Shown: positions 7,107 through 10,307 of the stretch, one piece after another
Layout: the number at the start of each line of letters is the position of its first letter
Numbering within the stretch: position 1 is the stretch's first letter
Program-made: the position numbers and the translations under genes
The notes under the pieces: model-generated
Database searches by the model: none
What the model was told of the DNA's origin: nothing
The model's input: the letters and a program-made list of their open reading frames with translations, nothing else
Source of the DNA: Bacteroidales bacterium
Lineage (GTDB): Bacteria; Bacteroidota; Bacteroidia; Bacteroidales; Muribaculaceae
Direction of reading: 5' to 3'
Length of the DNA stretch: 10,307 nt
Assembly: GCA_900766975.1 (NCBI GenBank)
Contig: CAAFXO010000036.1
Coordinates: 1 to 10,307, forward strand

Positions 7107-7137
7107 AAAAAAGCATCAAGCCACGTGGGCGTGATGC
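7104..7137 (-). terminator. Intrinsic terminator after rplY
   Basis: In the minus-strand RNA, GCATCACGCC (7137-7128), a 5-nt loop and GGCTTGATGC (7122-7113) form a ten-position stem with one C-U mismatch. It is followed by seven Us (7112-7106). It begins 24 nt after the rplY stop codon. The opposite strand has a shorter T-run (7138-7143), so weak bidirectional activity is possible, but no plus-strand gene ends here. Confidence 0.85.
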
Positions 7138-7160
7138 TTTTCTTATCGGTCTGCTGTCGA

Positions 7161-7817
7161 TTAGGCTTCTGCCTTGGCAGCTGCACCACGGGCTGCACGA
7201 GTGAGTTGCACTGCGCAAACCACGGCGTTCTTGGCGTTCATCAGCTGGAGACCCTCGAAGTGGAGGTCGCCTACTGCGAGCGACTTGCCAAGGCCAAGAG
7301 TGTCTACATTGACTACGAGGCGCTCGGGAATTTCGCTGCAAAGTGCTTTAACTTTAAGTTTACGCATCGAAAGAGTGAGCTTACCACCGGCTTTCACACC
7401 CTCGGCGTGACCCTCGATCTGCACGGGAACTTCCATCACGATAGGCTTGTCAGGATATACCTGGAGGAAGTCGATGTGGAGAAGAGTGTCTTTGACAGGC
7501 TGGAACTGAAGATCCTTGACTACTGTCTTTACCACTTCGCCATTAAGAGTGATGTCTACCTCAAAGATGTCGGGAGTGTAGATGAGCTTACGCACATCTT
7601 CTGCCGTTACCACGATGTCGGTAGTGATGATGGCACGCTTCTGGTCCTTGCCGATTGCCACCAACTTCTGACCCTCTTTGAGAGTGCCGTTGTAGGGGAG
7701 TTCTACCAACTCACCACCATTGATCACTGCGGGAATTTTTCCCTCTTTGCGCAAAGCCTTTACCGACTTTTTGCCTAACTCAACACGAGGTTGAGCGTTA
7801 AGTTGAAATTTCTTCAT
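7161..7817 (-). CDS. rplY: 50S ribosomal protein L25, long Ctc/TL5 type
   Basis: L25 binds 5S rRNA in the central protuberance of the large ribosomal subunit. The 218-residue protein is the long general-stress Ctc/TL5 form. An N-terminal L25 domain (about 1-92) runs from MKKFQLNAQPRVELGKK with GKIPAVINGG at 27-36. A C-terminal TL5-type beta domain (about 95-185) carries LHIDFLQVYPDKPIVMEVPV. A short alanine-rich basic tail (ARGAAAKAEA) ends the protein. It has its own promoter just after the TPR gene stop codon, a roughly 110-nt leader with a stable hairpin, and an intrinsic terminator downstream. It therefore looks like a mainly monocistronic, separately controlled unit between the TPR gene and pth. 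The rplY-pth neighbourhood is common across bacteria. The ATG at 7817 is the only start that preserves the domain. Confidence 0.96.
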   Translation of the reverse strand: MKKFQLNAQPRVELGKKSVKALRKEGKIPAVINGGELVELPYNGTLKEGQKLVAIGKDQKRAIITTDIVVTAEDVRKLIYTPDIFEVDITLNGEVVKTVVKDLQFQPVKDTLLHIDFLQVYPDKPIVMEVPVQIEGHAEGVKAGGKLTLSMRKLKVKALCSEIPERLVVNVDTLGLGKSLAVGDLHFEGLQLMNAKNAVVCAVQLTRAARGAAAKAEA

Positions 7818-7930
7818 TTTGTTTGGTTGTTGTGTTACTCAAAATTTTGTGCTCCGTGCATTAGCGCGGGGTGCAAACACGCCCGAAAGACGTGTCGACA
7901 AATTTCCCATCACACGTTTTGCTCTAAAAG
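7818..7930 (-). promoter_or_regulatory. Structured leader of rplY (candidate regulatory 5' UTR)
   Basis: From a start predicted near 7929 the leader is about 110 nt, long for a ribosomal-protein gene. It holds a hairpin at 7895-7877: ACACGTC, loop TTTCG, GGCGTGT, seven pairs including one U-G. Next comes a second imperfect hairpin of about 24 nt (7874-7851, GCACC...GGAGC ends, TAAT loop). The stretch just before the ATG is unstructured and A/C-rich (aacaaccaaacaa). Ribosomal proteins often control their own mRNA through leaders that mimic their rRNA site. L25 leaders are described in Gammaproteobacteria, but I know of no such description for this group. Confidence 0.35.
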
Positions 7931-7935
7931 CGCTG

Positions 7936-7967
7936 CAAAGTTACTATATATTTGCGAATTATGCAAG
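7936..7967 (-). promoter_or_regulatory. Promoter of rplY
   Basis: TAACTTTG (7943-7936, minus strand) is an exact TAnnTTTG -7 element. CTTG (7967-7964) is 20 nt upstream, three of four matches to the -33 TTTG. The -33 box directly abuts the stop codon of the TPR gene (7970-7968). Element and spacing are the same as in the antitoxin-like gene's promoter. Confidence 0.65.
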
Positions 7968-9995
7968 TTATTTCATTCGTTTCAGCAGATTGTATGATGC
8001 CAATACCCCCAATTCGCCCGCTTTGCTTAGGTCGGCGAAGGCCTGGGCGCGGTTGCCCATACGGAGGTAGGTGATGCCGCGATTGTAGAGAGCTGATGCG
8101 AATTGCGGGTCGATGGCGAGTGCCTCGCTATAGCAGCTGAGCGCCGATGTCAGGTCTCCGGTCTGATAGTAGATATTTCCCTTGTTGTGCCATGCGTAGG
8201 TGAGCGAGGGGTCGATGCGGAGTGCCTGGTCATAGTCGGCGATTGCCATCAGTTTCTGCTTTGAGTCGCTCGATATCCGGCGAGCGTATGCACGCTGCAT
8301 ATATGCCGGTGTGAAATCGGGATAAAGCTCGATGGCGCGATCCAAGGCCCGAAGTGCCGCTTCGCTATCCTTGAGCAGGGCGCGTGTGACTCCGAGCATG
8401 AGCCAGTCTGCCGGACGCTCACTATTGCCGGCTGTCTCTTCAAGTTGTTGTGCCAGACTGAAGAGCTCTTCATATTGAGCTTGTGTCAACTCCACTTCGG
8501 GGGTGAGATAGAGCTTCTGCCCGATATACTGCTTGCGGTTGAACTCGTCGAGGGCTCGGAAATAATTGGAAGTGGATTTCAGCGACTCCTCGCCGGCGAT
8601 GGTCGATATGATATAGGTGGGCTCAAGTTCCACGTTGATGTCGCGATCTTGCACGCGGCCCTTGATCCGGTCATTGTACGAGAGCTGGGTGTCGCTCACC
8701 TCCGACGAGGTGACGAGCTGATTGAATTTGTTCATGATCTCCTCCTCGCTCTCTTCGCCCGAAGCGCCGCGACCATCGTTAAATTTGCCCGAGTCGATGG
8801 TGGGGCGATCCAAGGGGTTGCGCTCCGGATTCTTGACGTATGCCTTCACCAGTTCGTCGCCCTGATGGAGGCTGATCATGGCGCCACGAGTATTGCCAAG
8901 CTTGTTGAGTGCCTCGGCGCGTGCATAATAGATCGGGTAGAAGCGGGGATAGCGCCGTGCTATGGCGTCGAAATCTTCGAGTGCCGCACGATAATCGCCA
9001 CGCTCCAAGTTGACCAAACCCAAGTTGTAACGGGCATGGAAATTGTCGGGCTTCAGTTTGAGCACCTCTTTGAAATCGAGGGCGGCGCGGTTGAGGTCCT
9101 TCACTTCATAGCGCAAGAGGGCGCGGTTGAAGAGTGCCGCCGTGTTGTAGGGCTGGAGCTCGAGGGTATAGTTATAGTCGGACATGGCGCCGAAATAGTC
9201 ATCCATGTTATAGCGGATGAAGGCGCGGTTGAGATAATAGTCAGCCTCATGGGGCTTGAGGCGTATCGCCTCATCCATGTCGGCGAGTGCCTGCTCCCAT
9301 TGGCGACGATGCACGTTGATGTCGGCGCGTATCAGATAGGGCTGCAGACTCGTGGCTGAGCATTTGATCGCCATGTCGATATCCTCCAAGGCGGCTATGG
9401 TGTCCCCCCGGAGTGTGCGTAAACGTCCCCGTGCGGTATACCCCTCCTCAAACTTCGGATAGAGCCGCAACAAAGTCTGAAACGTGCTGTCGGCTTCGGT
9501 GTACTTCTTCAATTCGGTGAGTGCCACCGACTTGTAGTAGAGGAAATACTTGTCTTGAGGATTGTATTGCAAGCCGATGTTGTAGTCCTCGACGGCAAGA
9601 GAATCCTTGCGGAGTGCCTGCCGCGCAAAACCGCGCAACCGATACGACTCGGTCTTGAACTTATTGCGCTCAATCGAGAGGGTGCAATCCTCTTCCGCCC
9701 CTTCATAGTCTTCGAGCGAGAGCTTGGCGTAGGCTCGCAAGAAATAGGGCTCTGCCAGATATGGCTTTGCTTTGATAGCTTGATTGAAATATTGGATCGA
9801 CAGCATATAGTCTTCCATCGACAAGACATTGCGGCCGATGTTGATCACCTGCTCGGCGTCGATCTGTGCCATGGATGACGCCGCCCAACACACCACCATC
9901 CATAGCGTAATACCTATATGTCGTAGCGCCCCCAGGGCGACTGATTCGCATACCTTCATATCTAAGAAACGTTCACTTCGGCCTTCTATTGTCAT
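7968..9995 (-). CDS. Secreted tetratricopeptide-repeat protein
   Basis: This 675-residue protein is built largely of TPR helix pairs, which act as protein-interaction scaffolds; no enzymatic domain is visible. A hydrophobic stretch (about 27-40) ending ASSMAQ suggests a signal peptide cut after A43, placing it in the periplasm or envelope. About ten TPRs fill residues 46-380, with typical A..D...AI.L.P spacing (for example EQALADMDEAIRLKP, 234-248). An acidic, non-TPR linker follows (about 385-525, including GEESEEEI and a lone ELEPTYIISTI). Three or four further TPRs (about 526-660) end the protein. I chose the ATG at 9995 because GGAGG lies six bases upstream; the ATG at 9959 (MKVCESVALG) would also leave a good signal peptide. 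The frame stays open to 10205, but that part crosses the repeat-bearing leader and does not look coding. It lies upstream of rplY. Function unknown. Confidence 0.85.
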   Translation of the reverse strand: MTIEGRSERFLDMKVCESVALGALRHIGITLWMVVCWAASSMAQIDAEQVINIGRNVLSMEDYMLSIQYFNQAIKAKPYLAEPYFLRAYAKLSLEDYEGAEEDCTLSIERNKFKTESYRLRGFARQALRKDSLAVEDYNIGLQYNPQDKYFLYYKSVALTELKKYTEADSTFQTLLRLYPKFEEGYTARGRLRTLRGDTIAALEDIDMAIKCSATSLQPYLIRADINVHRRQWEQALADMDEAIRLKPHEADYYLNRAFIRYNMDDYFGAMSDYNYTLELQPYNTAALFNRALLRYEVKDLNRAALDFKEVLKLKPDNFHARYNLGLVNLERGDYRAALEDFDAIARRYPRFYPIYYARAEALNKLGNTRGAMISLHQGDELVKAYVKNPERNPLDRPTIDSGKFNDGRGASGEESEEEIMNKFNQLVTSSEVSDTQLSYNDRIKGRVQDRDINVELEPTYIISTIAGEESLKSTSNYFRALDEFNRKQYIGQKLYLTPEVELTQAQYEELFSLAQQLEETAGNSERPADWLMLGVTRALLKDSEAALRALDRAIELYPDFTPAYMQRAYARRISSDSKQKLMAIADYDQALRIDPSLTYAWHNKGNIYYQTGDLTSALSCYSEALAIDPQFASALYNRGITYLRMGNRAQAFADLSKAGELGVLASYNLLKRMK

Positions 9996-10001
9996 AGATT
10001 G

Positions 10002-10006
10002 CCTCC
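10002..10006 (-). promoter_or_regulatory. Shine-Dalgarno that selects the TPR gene start
   Basis: Reading the minus strand, GGAGG is followed by CAATCT and ATG (9995-9993): a 6-nt spacing to the start. A perfect Shine-Dalgarno is uncommon in this phylum and in this window, which makes it useful evidence for this start over the ATGs at 9959 and 10205. Confidence 0.55.
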
Positions 10007-10074
10007 AAATCCCGCAAGATGCTTTGGGTCGACTCGAGAGTGTGGCATGACAATATTTCTTACTTTTTTCGGTT

Positions 10075-10095
10075 AGAGCGCGTTCCTTAAATTTT
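10075..10095 (-). repeat. Inverse copy of the 21-bp element found at 481-501
   Basis: The minus strand here reads AAAATTTAAGG followed by AACGCGCTCT, identical over 21 bases to the plus strand at 481-501; identity stops at both flanks. It lies in the predicted TPR leader, whereas the other copy lies between the nucleotidyltransferase and galE. Twenty-one identical bases about 9.6 kb apart are unlikely by chance, so this is probably a dispersed intergenic element. Confidence 0.7.
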
Positions 10096-10202
10096 TGAGG
10101 TCGTAGAGGCGGATATTTTTGAGCAGATTTTGAAAGTCGCAGCGGGCGCAATGCGTGCATTGTAACCGATGCGAGTTTCGAAATATGCCAAAAAGATCCG
10201 GA

Positions 10203-10210
10203 CAAAGGTA
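10203..10210 (-). promoter_or_regulatory. -7 promoter element candidate for the TPR gene
   Basis: TACCTTTG on the minus strand (10210-10203) matches TAnnTTTG exactly. No TTTG-like -33 box is present 19-21 nt upstream. A start near 10196 would give a leader of about 200 nt that includes the 21-bp repeat copy. Confidence 0.4.
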
Positions 10211-10307
10211 ACTAAAATTACCAGTATCCATTGCTGATTTTGTTATCATTTTAACTTTTTTATAGAATAATGTTAACAAAATATTAATTATGATTTGCGA
10301 TTCTAAA

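Larger units (their letters stand above)
9996..10307. other. Upstream region of the TPR gene without a convincing gene
   Basis: This 312-bp stretch holds a -7 promoter element (10203-10210), a probable leader of about 200 nt, the inverse 21-bp repeat copy (10075-10095) and a Shine-Dalgarno. On the plus strand the unit atttttgag occurs at 10091-10099 and 10115-10123 (24 bp apart), with a looser copy at 10127-10135. There is also a 14-bp palindromic stretch CAATGC-GT-GCATTG (10149-10162). From 10211 to the right edge it is AT-rich and I see nothing definite. Confidence 0.6.

Noticed and set aside
8445..9359. 304-codon plus-strand open frame opposite the TPR gene
   Set aside because: It is a mirror of the repetitive, GC-balanced TPR coding sequence; no start signal, and the leucine/valine/isoleucine-rich product resembles no family.
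9996..10205. 70-residue N-terminal extension of the TPR protein from an ATG at 10205
   Set aside because: It would precede the signal peptide, crosses the dispersed repeat and lacks protein-like composition; a Shine-Dalgarno supports the start at 9995. The ATG at 10205 also overlaps the -7 element.
10073..10279. 68-codon minus-strand frame with a CTHCARC cysteine cluster
   Set aside because: The cysteines suggested a zinc protein, but the frame spans promoter-like DNA and the repeat, and overlaps another open frame; no start signal is visible.

Overview
The window looks like a chromosomal housekeeping stretch from a Bacteroidales bacterium (phylum Bacteroidota). Three things suggest this. 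Several upstream regions carry the Bacteroidota -7 element TAnnTTTG, two of them with a near-consensus -33 element 20 nt away. Shine-Dalgarno sequences are mostly absent. The proteins read like Bacteroidales family members: an AddB-like PD-(D/E)XK nuclease, a long L25/Ctc protein, and the LAAGMGSRYGGLKQ nucleotidyltransferase. A Muribaculaceae-like genome is possible, but nothing here fixes the family.

Left block (1-2629, minus strand): holB (DNA polymerase III delta' subunit), then a sugar-nucleotidyltransferase-like gene, then galE, which runs off the left edge just after its catalytic tyrosine. These three are probably co-transcribed from a promoter near 2760-2791. The nucleotidyltransferase-galE gap contains a short 15-bp tandem repeat that can fold into a hairpin in the transcript.

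Centre (2827-5988, plus strand): a 1053-residue AddB-like recombination nuclease with a PD-(D/E)XK core and four candidate iron-sulfur cysteines, divergent from holB across an AT-rich 197-bp region. It converges on a small solitary ribbon-helix-helix (antitoxin-like) gene at 6028-6273. That gene has a good promoter overlapped by inverted repeats and no toxin gene next to it.

Right block (6397-9995, minus strand): a secreted TPR-repeat protein, then rplY (L25/Ctc), then pth (peptidyl-tRNA hydrolase). rplY has its own promoter abutting the TPR stop codon, a roughly 110-nt leader with a strong hairpin, and a clear intrinsic terminator before pth. A -7 element for pth overlaps the U-tract of that terminator.

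The right edge (9996-10307) holds no convincing gene. It carries the probable TPR promoter and leader. It also contains a 21-bp sequence that matches 481-501 exactly but in inverse orientation, which points to a dispersed intergenic element. I see no CRISPR array, IS element, phage gene, tRNA or rRNA. The best leads for something undescribed are the dispersed 21-bp/15-bp element, the orphan antitoxin-like regulator and the rplY leader; none amounts to a demonstrated new system.
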